DNA from: Synanceia verrucosa
Lineage: Eukaryota; Chordata; Actinopteri; Perciformes; Synanceiidae
DNA: 64,000 nt
NCBI GenBank assembly: GCA_029721515.1
Contig: CM056559.1
Coordinates: 2,915,001-2,979,000 of the forward strand
Direction of reading: 5' to 3'
Positions within the stretch are counted from its first letter, which is position 1. The number at the start of each line of letters is the position of its first letter. Shown one piece after another: positions 49,501-62,845 of this stretch. Under the pieces are notes generated by a model that was given only the letters and a program-made list of their open reading frames with translations, searched no databases and had not been told where the DNA came from. Made by a program: the position numbers and the translations under genes.

Positions 49501-50561
49501 TGAACACCTGGAAGTGAAGCAGAGGGGTGTAGGAGGAAAGAGCATGATGGTCTAATCTGACCTGTGCGCTGAAGCTGATTCACATGCTATACATCCCAAA
49601 CCTGTCGGCACTCGCCCCGCATCTCATGGACAGACAGGAGATCTGCACACATTCCTCAGCTCCACAGAGAGAAAGAGAGACACAAAAAGAGATGGGAGAT
49701 AAATCCAAAAGGAGAAGATGAGAGGCAACAGGAGGCGGGGGGAGCATATGAGAGAGAAACAGCAAGAAAAGCTCTCTGGGAGAGGAGTAAAAATGAGACG
49801 GGGGTAAAAAGAGGTGAAACATTCACTGGGAGGTGAAAAGTTGCCAAGCCCCGACTCTTTTCTCCTCCCTTTTTACTTGGCTTGGAGATAGACATACAGA
49901 TAATGGCTGAGCTCACATCCACGGTCTGCCAAAACTGATTGATGATTCAGCCTAACTGCATTCAGCCTGGCCCAAAAAACCTCGGGAAGAGCCTCCCGCG
50001 AGAGGAGAGACTCTAGGGGACCATTATGGGCTTCTTCTGTAGGTCTGGGTGAGCCCGCTGAGGCAGCCCGGGGGCCACAGTGGAAACTAATGAGTGGAAA
50101 CACTGGGCCTCTGGTATGGCCTAACTCTGTCTGATTAAAGACTGAGACGTTATTAAAAGTGGGACAGCCTTGGAGAGAGGGGGAGTGAGCTGAAGGAGTG
50201 GGGGGAAAGAGAGAAACAGAAAAGAGAGGCATGAGTTGGAATCAAATAAGGGAATTAAGAGTCCGTCTTTGTTTTACAATGAGGACCTGCCCTTGTCTGA
50301 ACCTGACATCTTGCAGAATGTTAACGCAAGTCTCTTTAATAAATCAATTGAACTGGGTGTGATTGCAGAAGACAAATGAGGTACATCTTCAAGGACAGTC
50401 TACAAGAGGACAGAGCGCTAACGGCCGGGTAGCGGTGAGGCCGAGCGGGTCCCAGGGACCCGTGAGACGCTGCGGCCCTGACAACAGGAATGAAAGGAGA
50501 GGCCCCCACGGATCAGACAGTCACATCCCACAGAGCCCTGTTTACCAAGGACACACATCCA

Positions 50562-50584
50562 CCTCCTCCTCCTCCTCCTCCTCC
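50562..50584. repeat. (CCT)n trinucleotide run
   Basis: About seven to eight CCT units in cdon intron 1. Confidence 0.9.
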
Positions 50585-53502
50585 CCAACATCTCCGCTCA
50601 GCAAAGCCCAACGCTCTCAAAGTGCCAGGGCCAGGACCTGGGAGACAGCGCTAATTCTGCCCCGAGGCTCGTTGGCCGAGGACACAAACAGAGAACTGAG
50701 AGAAAGGGAGGGAGGTAGAAAAATGGAGGCAGAGTGGGGACTGAATGGTACAGTATGTAAGACTCGTCTTAATTGGAGATTGTTCTGCGATGCCTTGTTT
50801 TTCCTGGGAATCAGCGAGGAGGAGGGACGCCAGGGTGGGGAGGTACGGCTGTTTCCCAAGGTCCTGAACAGCGGGATTAACCGCAGGGGCGAAACTCAAT
50901 AGCGGCCTCGGACACTAGAAACAGATCCCTGGGTATCGCCACCATACAAGGCCACCTCGAGACTTTTTGCAAAAGCGCATGTAACTAACAACCCTTCCCC
51001 ATTGTCGGTGCTCTCTGGGCCCTTCCGGCTGATTTCACAGGCCTTTCAGCCCACAGGGGAACGTCTGCTCCGACCAAAAAGGTGATTCTGACGGAGAGGG
51101 AGGGAACGTTGCAGAGGGCCGTCCTGCCTGCGGGGTGCGTTCCAACTCTGATCTCCCAACATGTGCCAAGAGTCTGATTCATCACGCCAGGCGAGAGGGG
51201 AGCTGGGATTGTGCAGCCGTGGCACCGAAGCAGGAGGAGGCCGCAGATTCACATTCCTGTGTATCAGCCGTGCGCAGAGGGATGACGGGAAAACACAGGA
51301 GGGAGGAAACGATCCAGTCAAACGCCTCAAAAAATGTCCACCTCGTCCATGGGAGTGGAGACACTATCTGTGTTTCTAAACGCTGTAGTGTGGGCTGTGA
51401 ACGTCCAGTGATGTGATCCAGCTGCCCCCCCATCCCTCATCCCTCCCTAGCTCTCCTGGATTCCATCACTGCCCTCGTCTCCACGGCAACAAGCAGCGAA
51501 GACGCAAGACAACAGTTTCTGTTCAGTCTCCTCCTGATAGGTCCCTGGCCGCCGACCAAAAGTACTTTCAAACTAAAACACATATTAAATAATGTAATTT
51601 CAAACATGTGCAACAAAAACAAAATGACAGGGCGTCCAAATAGATAGTGACACCAAGATTTGCAATGTCAGTATTAAAAAATAAAGCACCAAGCGGACTG
51701 ATGTCTGCGTCTTCTTTGTTTGTCACTTGAGAGGCGTGAGACAGAAAGCACACACAAGAGTATTTTCATTTCTCACAGTGATAAATTGATGGCCATACAT
51801 TCACAGAAAGCGTTGCCTGAACTCCACGGCCAGCCGGCCGGCAGAACTAAAACAAACATGTGTAAAAAGGTTAAAATATAATTAGTCTTCTTCACCGACT
51901 CCACAAATCTCTTGCAAAAAAAACAAAAAAAAAACCCAAACAAACAAACCAGCTCCCTTGTACGTACACGTTTGAGGACCCGAAGATAAATATGGAGAGT
52001 GTGTGAACGCTTTATTTAGTTTGTCTAAATGTTTATCCGTCTCGCCTTGTAACACTCCACGCTTGTTGTGCAGCAATCGAGTGATCACAAAACAAACTTA
52101 GCGGTGATACGTCAACACACGTGCCGTCTAAAATTTCTACTTCTGGCTCTTGGTCAAATCGTAAAAAAGAAACCTCTGCAACATATTTAGGGTCTGGGCT
52201 GCTCATTGGTTTAGCGGTGAGGGATGACGTCGTGCTCCGATGGCGCCAAGACAAACACAAGCAATAATACAGCAACCATAGTGTAACTCGGTGCCTATCT
52301 GTGCAGGTTTGCTACTGTGTGAGAGAACCACAGAGACATGACAGTGATTTATGTGACCTGATTAAAGTCAGTCTAGAGATGTGTTTTCATTCATAACAAG
52401 GCAGAATACACCTCAGTGTCTGCAACAAGAACAATGCAGAAGGCTGGACCAGCCAGATGTGTCCAGATTCCTCCACTCTCATGAATATCTCTTAGAAATA
52501 AGGGGTACCATTTCACCCTAAAGGGGCTACAACTGGGACTGAGGAAGGCCCAAAATGGGAACCGTGACCACAGGCCCGGAGGCCGGCAGCAGCACCCACA
52601 CTGCCTCACACTCTGATCTGGGAGAAAAACAGCCCTTCAAACAAGTAGCCTGTTTGTCAGCCGGGGGGGGAGTGCCAGCCACTCGTTTTGCCTTAATATA
52701 GTCTTGCTGATCCTTGCGCCGGCTTTTCAACAGCACACACATTCTGGTTCGCAGAAAACCCATGTCAGATGTGACTTATTGGTTCAACATTTGAAATAGA
52801 AAGCTGCGGTCGCTTGCAGCTTCAAGAAGAAAAGACTGTAACTCTTGGGGGCCCGGCGCTGAGGCGACCAGCCAAGTCAGGCATATTTAGGAGGGTCACT
52901 TTCAGGAAGGGAGACAGAAATGAATCTTGCAAACAGGAAGACGCTGAGGATGCATAAAAAAAATCCCCTAATTCTGAAATATTTTGCAGTGAGAGCTGTC
53001 AGACAGGGTCCAGTTCAGAAGTTCACTCCCTGAAATCGTCCCCGGGGCTGAGGAATCAGCCCACCACGACACGAGACGAGGAACAATGGGTCTCATCATG
53101 TGTTCGCTTGACAATTATGAGGAAAAAATTGTTATTTTTGGCGAGAGGCAAGTATTGTGTAAAACGCCACGTCAAACCCTGCCGGGGGAACTTTCTGCTC
53201 TCTCTCGTACACGTGGTGTTCTGCATTATGTTAAAGGCACATATCTTATAGCTGCCAAAAAGCACGCCCTAAATTCACATAATAAAAAAGAAATATAAAC
53301 TTCAAACCTATACAGCTTAAAAAAAAAAAATTAAACAAAAAAAAATATGTCCATAAAAATATGTCCGTCTCTGTCATATAAACTGCTCTTGACCATGTCA
53401 TGTTGAGGTATTTTCATTAACTGGTCAGTGTGTTTTCCCCTGAAGCTCCTTGTGTGCTGTTGGTTTACATTCCCTTATCATACTGAGAACGCAGACATAC
53501 AG

Positions 53503-53522
53503 TATATATATATATATATATA
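53503..53522. repeat. (TA)n microsatellite
   Basis: About ten TA units in cdon intron 1. Confidence 0.95.
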
Positions 53523-54809
53523 TGTGTATATATTTAGTCGACAGTAACGGAAAACAAACCACGCTCAGAGACGAAGCAGACCTCCAGCCAGCACGGCTGC
53601 ATTTCAGTGGCTGGCTGCAACATCTGTTTCTGCTGCTCCCAAAAAACTGTTTGTTTGTCTTAACAATTACGCCCCGATGTTTCTCATTTCATTTCTCAAA
53701 TCTCAAGAAAGTCATTATTCAGTTTCAGGTCCTTCAAGACTCTGAATTTCTCAGGAACTTGATACGGCTGTGTGTTGAAAGCCGGCGTATACGTTGGGGC
53801 TACAGTCGGCTCACCTTTGACATTTCGGAGGAGTCGTCGCGCAGGAAGCTCGCAGCCTATCTGTAACCTGCTGGAGTAACATGCTTGCATAGTAAAGTGA
53901 GTGAGCAGCGCCGGGCTGTTTGGATCATCTGTCAGGGTGGGACGTGGAGGACATGGGGAGGGGGTCCCACTGAGAGACGTTAAAATAATGACAGCGTGAG
54001 CTCGGAGCAGATAAGAGGTGCTGCTAACGGCAGCTTCATGTAAACACCAGTGACACCTTTTGCTACTGCCTTTCAATTCATCCACAGCTTGGCCCTGGGA
54101 TAAATTTAGGGAGGGAAACAGTCTTTTTTTTTCTGAGTTAGCGCTGCAGCTGCAGGGTGCTCTCACCAACCCAGCAGTCACCACAGCTCAAACTCTGCCT
54201 CGGACCTGCCCATCTTTCCCATCAACCCCCTGCTCATGGCTGCTGGGTGTTGTCAATCAGCACCCCCTAACTCGTTGAACATGGGGGCTCTCTGGCACAT
54301 CGCCCAAAAATCCCCTCCGTCTGTCCATCTAATGGACCGTCCGTCCTTGACAAATGAGAGCTGAAGCTGGCAGAGTAAAGGCCAGCGTTAGAAAATGGCT
54401 GCAGCGCTGAGAAATGAGAGTAAAACGAGGGAATAGCTGCATACAACAGCCCACTGCTTTACTATACTAATGAGCAGAAATGGATTATCCATCTGAGATT
54501 TAGAAAAAGAGCACAACTTAATTACCGCTGTCAAAATATTGTGATGAAAAATAAGTTTTAACTGTATTATGACCGTACATGACAGATCAGAACCACACTG
54601 TGATTCAGCTTTTTAAATCACTTCCATGAGCTGAGGTTTGCTGCCCGGCCCAGCAAACTGGAGAATGTGGGAGGTTCCCAAAATACACTTTAGTCACCCA
54701 TTTAGACACACCCTCTCCACCACACTGACCTCCGACAGACATGCATCCACTTAACATCACTGAGCGCCCGCAGCAGCTGAAAGCAGCGCCGCAACTGACA
54801 ATTCTTACA

Positions 54810-55300
54810 TCTGTTGACTGATTTTTATTCATTTTAGTTAATTCTATAAACTCTGAAAAAAAGTGAAAAATGACAGTTATGTCTAAAAGTAGCTGCTGAT
54901 TAATCAAGTTATAGACTAATCATGTCAGTATTAAGAAAAAAATCAATTTAATATCAAAACTAGGGCTGTGTGCAACAGAGAAAATTAATTAGCTGAATAT
55001 AGACATTGGAACGATTGTAGGATTGAACACAAAATACTCACCAAAAAGCATCACTAAAGTGGACATAATGACTAGGAGGGTAAATGCAAACGTTAGAACA
55101 GCTTATATTACTGTAACACAGATAGAATTGCAATGATTAATCAACTAATTCATTAATCCAAAATAATCGCTGACGAGTTTTCATGCAAAAAGTGAGAGAA
55201 AACACAGTTTTCTCAGATATGTCGACTTCCTGCTTTTCTCAGTTTAATATCAAATTAAAGTGAATATCTTTGGGTTTTACATGGGACAACAACAACAAAA
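54810..55300. mobile_element. Degenerate teleost hAT-type interspersed repeat
   Basis: Contains tagggctgtgtgcaacagag, then gcaatgattaatcaactaat, and near the end ctgcttttctcagtttaata and gtgaatatctttgggtttta. These are the usual words of a very common fish repeat. No coding capacity. Confidence 0.6.
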
Positions 55301-56339
55301 AATATTCAGCAGAATAATGAAAAGTGACAGTCATTATGTCTCATATCACAATACTGGACATGATATACATACATTTCCCAGCCTACTTACTGATTTTACA
55401 TTTAACGAAACCTGAGCGTTACTATGGAAACCCAACAGGTTACCTCAACAGCTACTATTCAACAATAGTGAGCGTATGTGCACTGATTATAGCGCTGCCA
55501 TTATGAGAGCAGCGGCTGGCATCATTACACATGCTGCTCACATTCAAATTGCCCACTTAACATAGTTCTGCTACAGCAACATGTGTTCATCATTAGCGAG
55601 CGCCCTAATGGCTCAAACATTAGTCGAGCTCGCTTTAATGGCATAGCTGCTCTTTGTTCGTCTGATAAGAGCCGGGCCACTAATGGTTTATTAATTTCTC
55701 ACCAAAAAAAAAAGGTTGTGGAAATAAAAACTCTGTCATTCGATCAAATGACAGTTACTGAGGGGAAAATCCCACATCGTACCAACACACGAGAAGACTG
55801 AAATCCACCATCCATTGGTATTATGAGCATGGATTTATGGGTTTATTTTGATGCATTTCATATGAAGAAACTGCCTAACAACACAATGTATTTCCAGCAA
55901 CAAAGAAACAAAACACTTTCTCCATGACTGACCAGAATTCAACTGGGAAAAATTGGGAACTCACGGCAGTAAATGAAGTTAGAAGGAGTCAGGTGAGCAC
56001 AGAAACAATAAACCAGAGGAGGAACAGATCCAGAGTGAAAACCTGAAGGAGGATTTCACACAAAGAGCAGATCTCTCTCTGCCGCTGTCAAAAGCTCACC
56101 CAATACTGTGGAGCCCTGAAAGGACCTGAAAGGCATCGGAAGAGTCTTCACAATGCACGAGCAACTGTTTGAACTTGAAAGTGTTTTATCTGAAGGCGGC
56201 CATGTGTGTCTGGACTGGACTGGACGTCATGCTTTGTTCTGCATAACTTTTAAAGTGTGCACTTTTCTGAGGGTTTCCCCCATGTAAGCAAAATCCCTGT
56301 GAAGCTCTGATGATGGGGGTGAGCGTCAGGAGACGACTC

Positions 56340-56545
56340 AGAGATGATTAATCCACTAGAAATTAATCTGCAGCTGTTCTGATAATGTTATTACAGTTCC
56401 CAAGACTAAAAAGTTTCAATTCAGCTTCTCAAATGTGAATATTTTCTCATTTCTTTTGACAATAAAATGACAAAACATTTGACTGTATCATTTGACCAAA
56501 CAACTGATTGATTAATGAACTATGAAAATAATCACAGAAGACCAC
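56340..56545. mobile_element. Degenerate teleost hAT-type interspersed repeat, second copy
   Basis: Carries aattaatctgcagctgttct, then cagcttctcaaatgtgaata followed by ttttctcatttc, and ends with tgattgattaatgaac. Same broad repeat family as the block at 54,810-55,300. Confidence 0.6.
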
Positions 56546-57719
56546 TGACAGTATATTTACACTATAATGTACAACAATGTTTAGCAACACGGTGCAAAAC
56601 TTCACTTATTTGATGTTAAATCTGTAAAAAGAAAATGTAAAGTTTTGAGGTGCAGCTCACAGACGAACAATCATTCAGTCCTGAGCGCTTCGTGAGGCAA
56701 TTTTGTGACTCATCAAAATGTTTTTTGGGAATATTCCTGAAAGAACAAAGCAGATGCAGAAAAAACTTGTGAAACGGAGCCAAAGGGAACAAAGCAAAAG
56801 CTGTTTGATGATCCCGACCAGACGTACGTTCACACATCTGCATCTCTGCAGTGTTTCTAAACAGCCTTCTGCCACATTTCACCATTTCTGATCAGAAATC
56901 TGCAGAAATCACAAACCTCAATCAGTAAACAATGACACCTTTGTGTCAGATTCACCAGCCGGCAGGTAGAGTTGAGTTCTTTGCACAGTAATTTGTGCAG
57001 TTGCCAGATTTTACAGCAACACCAGCACGGATTTACCAAACCAACGTTTATGACACCCTCAGGTGAATCATCTAAAACAATAAAGCCTCTCTGTCTGAGA
57101 GAGGAGGACGGAAAAAAGACTTCAAATATTAGTCTAAGCCACCATGTTTGTGCTCAATGGCGACTGTGGCTCCATAATAAAAGTAGAACTTTAGAACAAA
57201 GTAATGCTTCACATACACCTCGTCCATGTCCACCTTTAAGACTGTGACACCAGAGTGTCAATGGAGGGACATATTATGTATTTCTAAAATAAAAAAGTAA
57301 AAAAATGCTCTTTCATCCCTCAAAGCAGAAGTGCAGCCGCAGGCCATCTGTTTCCAACTGGTGTCCCAGAGCTGTTTACCCAACAAATATTGATGCCTCT
57401 TCCTCTTCTTGTTGCCTTTCAGTCACTTCAGAGACAACACGCTGCACTGAGCATGAAGGCAACACATAAATAGATGAATAACAATGATAATCTGCATGCT
57501 TCAGGTGTGGGAAAAGCTTCTCTGTGTTTCTGTGTGAAGATAACCTCACAAAACATGCAGCCTGCCTGACAGAAAAAAAACTCATTTTTAATACTCAAAG
57601 TGAGTTTAGTGATGTAAAAATAGACTTTAAGTGACAAAATCAGCTCGTAAAAGTGTGATTATTTGGCGTGAGCAGCTGTGGAGTCCATGAAGTGGACAGT
57701 TAATTCATGAGCGTAATAA

Positions 57720-58440
57720 TATGAAAGTGTCCAGGCGCGCCCCCGTGCACTCCTCCAGCCTCTCCACTTTCACCACGAAACAAAGTTAAGAAAACACGGT
57801 CATGTTTAGAGAGCAGATTAAAAAGGCACGGTGCAGCTCTGTGGTTCTTTGATGCTCTCTTTTTTCCTTTTGTTATGAGCAGAGGAACACAGCTGGCCTG
57901 GTGCGCACAGAGAAGACTCCCCCTGCCCGCTCCCTGCGCTCCCAGCCCGGCCAGCCGGCCCGGAGCGCCCTGGTCCGCCTCCCCTCGGTCCTTACCTCTC
58001 TTTCAGGATCAGCAGCAAAACGCATTCTTCTGGAGGCAAATCCGTACGGGGCCCTCCATTAGACACGGGCTCAAAGTGCGAGACGACGGGAGGAACATGA
58101 AAACAACCGAGAAGGGGGTGAAGAGAGTTTTCAGAGCCGCACAGCAGCGCAGGCTTCGCCGCCAAGGTGCGACAACTCCCCCCTTGGTGGAAACTCGAGC
58201 TGCGGCTGTGGAAGAAGTTTTCTCTCGGGAAAGTTTGGAGTCCCGAAAGCGTTACGTCCCCGGCTCTGTGTCGCTCCTGCCGGTCTCCTTTTACTCGGAC
58301 TTCTCGTTCTCCTCCTCACGCGCGTCTCTGAGTCGCTCAGCAGCAAATCATGGAGCTGGTCGTGAAAGCAGGAATGTCCCAGCTCCTGGAGAGGGGAGGG
58401 AGCGAGGAGAGGGGGTGTTACCCGCACAGACTGGGCATTA
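57720..58440 (-). promoter_or_regulatory. cdon: cdon CpG-rich promoter and non-coding exon 1
   Basis: CpG-dense block. A strong minus-strand donor (AAAGAGAG|GTAAGGA) ends an exon at 57996, pairing naturally with the acceptor at 46585 to form the 5' UTR. The transcription start is probably between 58.1 and 58.4 kb. The 188-codon plus-strand frame here is a GC-rich chance frame. Confidence 0.6.
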
Positions 58441-59391
58441 ACAAGTTTTACTATGTCAAAAAAAAAAACTTCCTCCTTCCTCCTCTTCTTACCTGAGTGA
58501 CTTCATGTCATCAGGTAAAGGTGAGTCCACCTGGACACACTCTTCCCCCAAACCTAAACAGGCTTCTTCTCATTGATTTACTGAATCCAAATATAGTTCA
58601 CCACATAATTAAAATGACATTAAAACAAAAAGTAACAAATATTAATTAAATAAATATTAATTATATTAAAAAATGGTGCAAAAATAGAAACAAATAATGT
58701 ATTGTGGGTGATAACGATGTGATAAAATCAAATATATGTTTTGTTTTCTTGATAACAAATCTTCACTAGGGATCAGGGACAAAGTTTTGAGATTTTACAT
58801 TTTGTCTTTTAAAATAAAATAAAATTTTTCCAGAAACTTAAATCTGCCTTGACTGACTTGACAGGATTGGTGTCAGACTGAAAAGAGGAAGAAACTTTGC
58901 TATTAACCACTTACATGAATAAAAACTTCTTGAATCTTCTTTTTTCTAATTAAAGCAGAAGTGCAGACGTTGTTTCTCCCTGAGGCTTCATTGAGGTTAG
59001 GGCTGATAGTCTCCAGCTCCTGCACAAACAGCCATGAAGGCTTTTTTCAGTGGAAAACACTGCTCCTGGTAGATTACACCAGCTCTCACTGGGCCCATTG
59101 AATTGAATTAAAGTTATGTGGAGGGAGGGTGTTTGAACAGCTAATAGCCGGCTCATTTCTGGCATGGGACCTGTTGGTTGGATTGGCTGAACATTGGTTG
59201 GCTGCAGCTATTTCCTCATCAGAAGGTGCAACGCCTTGGCGTAGAGGCGGAGGGAGTGTGAAACAGTCATCTGTTGTGCGTATGAGCATGAGTAAACAGC
59301 ATAATCATCTTCGAGGCAGTAATTATGTGCTCCAGCGTTGGTTGGCCGGGCGGCAGCGGTGGCGGCGGCGGGCCCACCCTGCTTCAGACAG

Positions 59392-59418
59392 CAGGTGCAG
59401 CTCACCATCTGACAGCTG
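59392..59418. promoter_or_regulatory. Three clustered E-boxes upstream of cdon
   Basis: CAGGTG (59392-59397), CATCTG (59406-59411) and CAGCTG (59413-59418) lie within 27 bp, about 1 kb upstream of the inferred cdon start. Confidence 0.35.
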
Positions 59419-62159
59419 ACTCTTATATGGAAGGTGTGATCCAATCCTCCCGAGGCTAGGTCGAACCAGAGCGAGCCGCCGGGTGCTCAGGGGCCAAAGC
59501 CAACAAACCAGCAAACCTCTGACACGGGAGGAGAGGGAAAACAAGATGGAGGAGGCGGCGGAGACAAGGCCGATGAAGGACGGACACTTAAGCTTTGCCA
59601 GTTTTCTTTCGTTGGAACGTGTTAGTATTTACATGTCTAACAGTCATAGACAAGCTAGATGGATTATTATAATAATAAGTCTCATCAGACAGCACACAAG
59701 GGATTCTTTTCTGCCTTCCTCTTGGGGTCAGGAGCTGGTTGGAGATGGAGACAGAGGCTCAGGGTTCAGATGGGGGGTGAGCGGGGTGATTGGACACAGT
59801 CGCATGTGAAAGGCCAGAGAGCGGTGAGTCCACAGGGAGCAGGGGTCCGCACACAAAAGGGGCCAGGGAGGGGCCCGGCGAGGGCTGGAGGTGGGGAGGG
59901 GGGCGACCACGCTGGGAACCAAAGCTGACAGTGTAGACACTTCTCATCCGCCGAGGGCTGGGCTGTCTCTGGCCCCCTGGGGTAGAAACGCTCACTTATC
60001 TGCACCACGGTGGCTGCTAGCGAACACTAAACAGCAGCGACCTCTAACACACATTTAGCTGATATGAAGACTGTCAGCCGAATATCAATAGATTACGACA
60101 CATTTAGCAAATACAAGATTGTGTGACGATCCTGCAGAGGCTGCAGAACAAACAGCAGTTTACATTAAAACACTGACTTTCCAAGTGTGACGTCCTGATT
60201 TAGTTTAAAGGCCGCTAACAAGGGCTTGGTCTGAATCCACAAGTCTGGATCGTTTGGAGTCGGAGCTTGCTGTCCTTTGCTCTGAGAATAATAAGCCTGA
60301 CCACTGTCAACAGAGTGTTTATGACCTGCAAAGCAGCCCTGGGTTGTGTTGACTCTGTCAGCAGGATGCCTGACTCCCAGCGCTATTAAAAGGCACTTTC
60401 AGATAACAGGAGTACCATCCCTCTGTTTGAGCCCTGCAGGATTTGTGGATTCGTCAGCAGGACAGAATACCAAAGCTTAATGTCAGATCTGACTCCCAGT
60501 TTTATCTACTTGAAAGCAGATGTTGTGGGTAAAACGCCACGAATAAGCACTTGTTGCCTTTATTTTTCTAGCGTGAGTAGGACAAGACGAAGGACAAGGG
60601 CTTTTCTTTTTATACATTTTTATAAGACAAGAATAACGCTGTCCAGGCGAAGAAACATACAGACGAGTGAGAAAAATTGTGCTATTTTACAGCAGAGACT
60701 GAATGGATTTCCCCTCGGAGGGTTGTATATCTCATGACTTGGACAGGTGTGAGCAGTGAGAATGGGTGTGTGTGTCTTTTCTTTCAGTGCAAAAGAAAGC
60801 GAGGAAGCGAGGAAATATGAAGGCACCTTTCTCCATCTGGTTTCTGCATCACTGTGGTGGGCTTACATTATCCATCGTAGGCTCACTGGGAATTTCATCA
60901 GTCTGTAACATCTCACTTATTCACACCGTCTCTGTGGGTTTCACTGTGTAGAGCCATCCTGAGAGTCCATCCTGACGCAAAGCCTGGACGTCCTCTGACC
61001 TTCATGTTTAGGGGAATAAACCTCTAGTTTTGTCCACAACTCAACAATAAATACACATATTAATTCAGGTAAACACAGCTACTGCACCACCTCCCGGGAT
61101 GAAACTGAACAAACAAAAAAAAAGGAGAGAGCAAACTTGAGGGAGTTAATCCACAGACTGTATAGGAGAAGCTACAGGTCTGAAGATATTTTGGCTGCCA
61201 AAACTGTTTTTTGGCAGCCAGTCCAACTAAACGCTGAGAAAGACAATTTCAGGCAACCAAGATGGTTTTCACAAACTTTCATAGTAGCGACCTGTCAATT
61301 AGCTGTAGCCACGCCCTAAAGGATTATCTGCTTTATGGTCTGTTTGACTCGAAATGGAATCATAATTTATGAAATGAACATCAGGCGGTATTAAAGAAGA
61401 CTTGAAACTAGAGACTAAGACCATAAACTCATTTTTTCAATGTTTACTGAGGGAATAATCAAGAGAGAAGTAGGATCATTTTCTTATAGACTTCTACACA
61501 ATCAGAGGAGTCGCCCCCTGCTGGCTGATAGACAGAAAGCAGCTTTAAGACTGAAAATTTAAGCACCTTTACATATTTAATATTATAATCTATCTATCGA
61601 AGTGATTGGTGGTGAAGTGGTGAAAGCCATAAAAAAGTTGTTCTGCACCATATCTCTTCCACCGAGTTCAGATTTATAACGGATTCCCATATCATATGGA
61701 CACGTTGTTCCGGTCTCATCCCCGACATCATACATGGGTATCTGGGGATCGGTGGAGCAGGAAGAAGGTCTGAAGTGAAATATCCTTCCCATTTAACACT
61801 GATGTTTCCTCTGGTCCCACGGGCTCACGGCGACCTTGTGATTTATGATGCCGTGCTGGAGGAGCAGATCAGAATACAGCTGCCCCCGTCGCTGCACACA
61901 AACATGTGTAAAGCAGACTGCAGCACATCAGCGCAGCAGAGCAATTAATGTTTTCCGGCTGTTAGACAAAATAAGTATCCTCATTTCTCTTTTGTGTGTG
62001 TTGCTTGTGTCTGTGAATCCCGGGATTAGTCCCGTTAAAAAAAAAAAAATGTGATGCTTGTTGCGGCTAACTGGCTTTTCCAGCTCACTCTGAATGCCAT
62101 GAAGTGATGTAGAAAATGAGCTAGATGAGGAGGATTAGAAGCCAAGACTGCTAGTGCTT

Positions 62160-62350
62160 ATCATCTCCCGTCGCACCGGAGCGTAGCCATGGAAACAGGA
62201 AGTGAGAGGCAAGCTTCCAAGATGGCCACCAGCTTGTGAATGGGTGCATTCCTCAACGGCAGGGTGTCTGGCAGGGGGAGGAGGGGCGAGCGAGTGTGTT
62301 TACTCCGAAAAGGGACTATATAAATAGTAACTGCTGCTGTTTTAAGGACT
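62160..62350 (+). promoter_or_regulatory. Promoter-like block (X-box, ETS, YY1-like, TATA)
   Basis: In order: gtagccatggaaac (RFX X-box type, 62183-62196), caggaagtga (ETS type), ccaagatggccacc (YY1 type) and ctatataaatag (TATA type, about 62,317). No transcript is identifiable. Confidence 0.35.
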
Positions 62351-62845
62351 TCCTGTCACTAGGTATTCCATAAAACAGCAGTTAAATAAACAATCAGTTT
62401 CCCATTGGGGCTGCCCTGTCTATACTGAAGTGAGGTCTGCTGTGGGTTCAATCCAGGACCCCGGTGTGTGGATTTTAAAGCCCCAGACTGGAGTCATGGA
62501 GCTGTTACAGGTCACCACACACTTTCACTCGCTCCCCGTCTGGTCATATAACCTCAGCACACACAAACGAAGCCCCAATTCCACATTCAGCATGTTTTCT
62601 CAGCCACTTGTGACTTTTCAATGAGCCCTCGTCAGTGTTTTTGTTATGCGAGCCGTGCATGTGGCGCTCCTCTTTTTGCTATTCCAGGACTTCAGAGTGT
62701 TAGAAATATAAAAGTAGAAAAAGAATTTGGATGCTGACACACTTGTTGCACAGTGCATTAGACTTATATATAAAAATATAAGCCACCTGTTGCCAAACGC
62801 TTGTTTGTTGGGTGTTACAGCATAATTTTAGTATGCAGCCTGCTG

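Larger units (their letters stand above)
46586..57995 (-). other. cdon: cdon intron 1 (11.4 kb)
   Basis: Lies between the non-coding first exon and the signal-peptide exon. No exon is supported. It holds simple repeats, hAT-like fragments and a homeodomain-site cluster near 55.6 kb, and is a plausible home for cdon enhancers. Confidence 0.6.

Noticed and set aside
57875..58441. 188-codon plus-strand frame
   Set aside because: Low-complexity basic peptide from a CpG island, antisense to cdon exon 1, with no homology.
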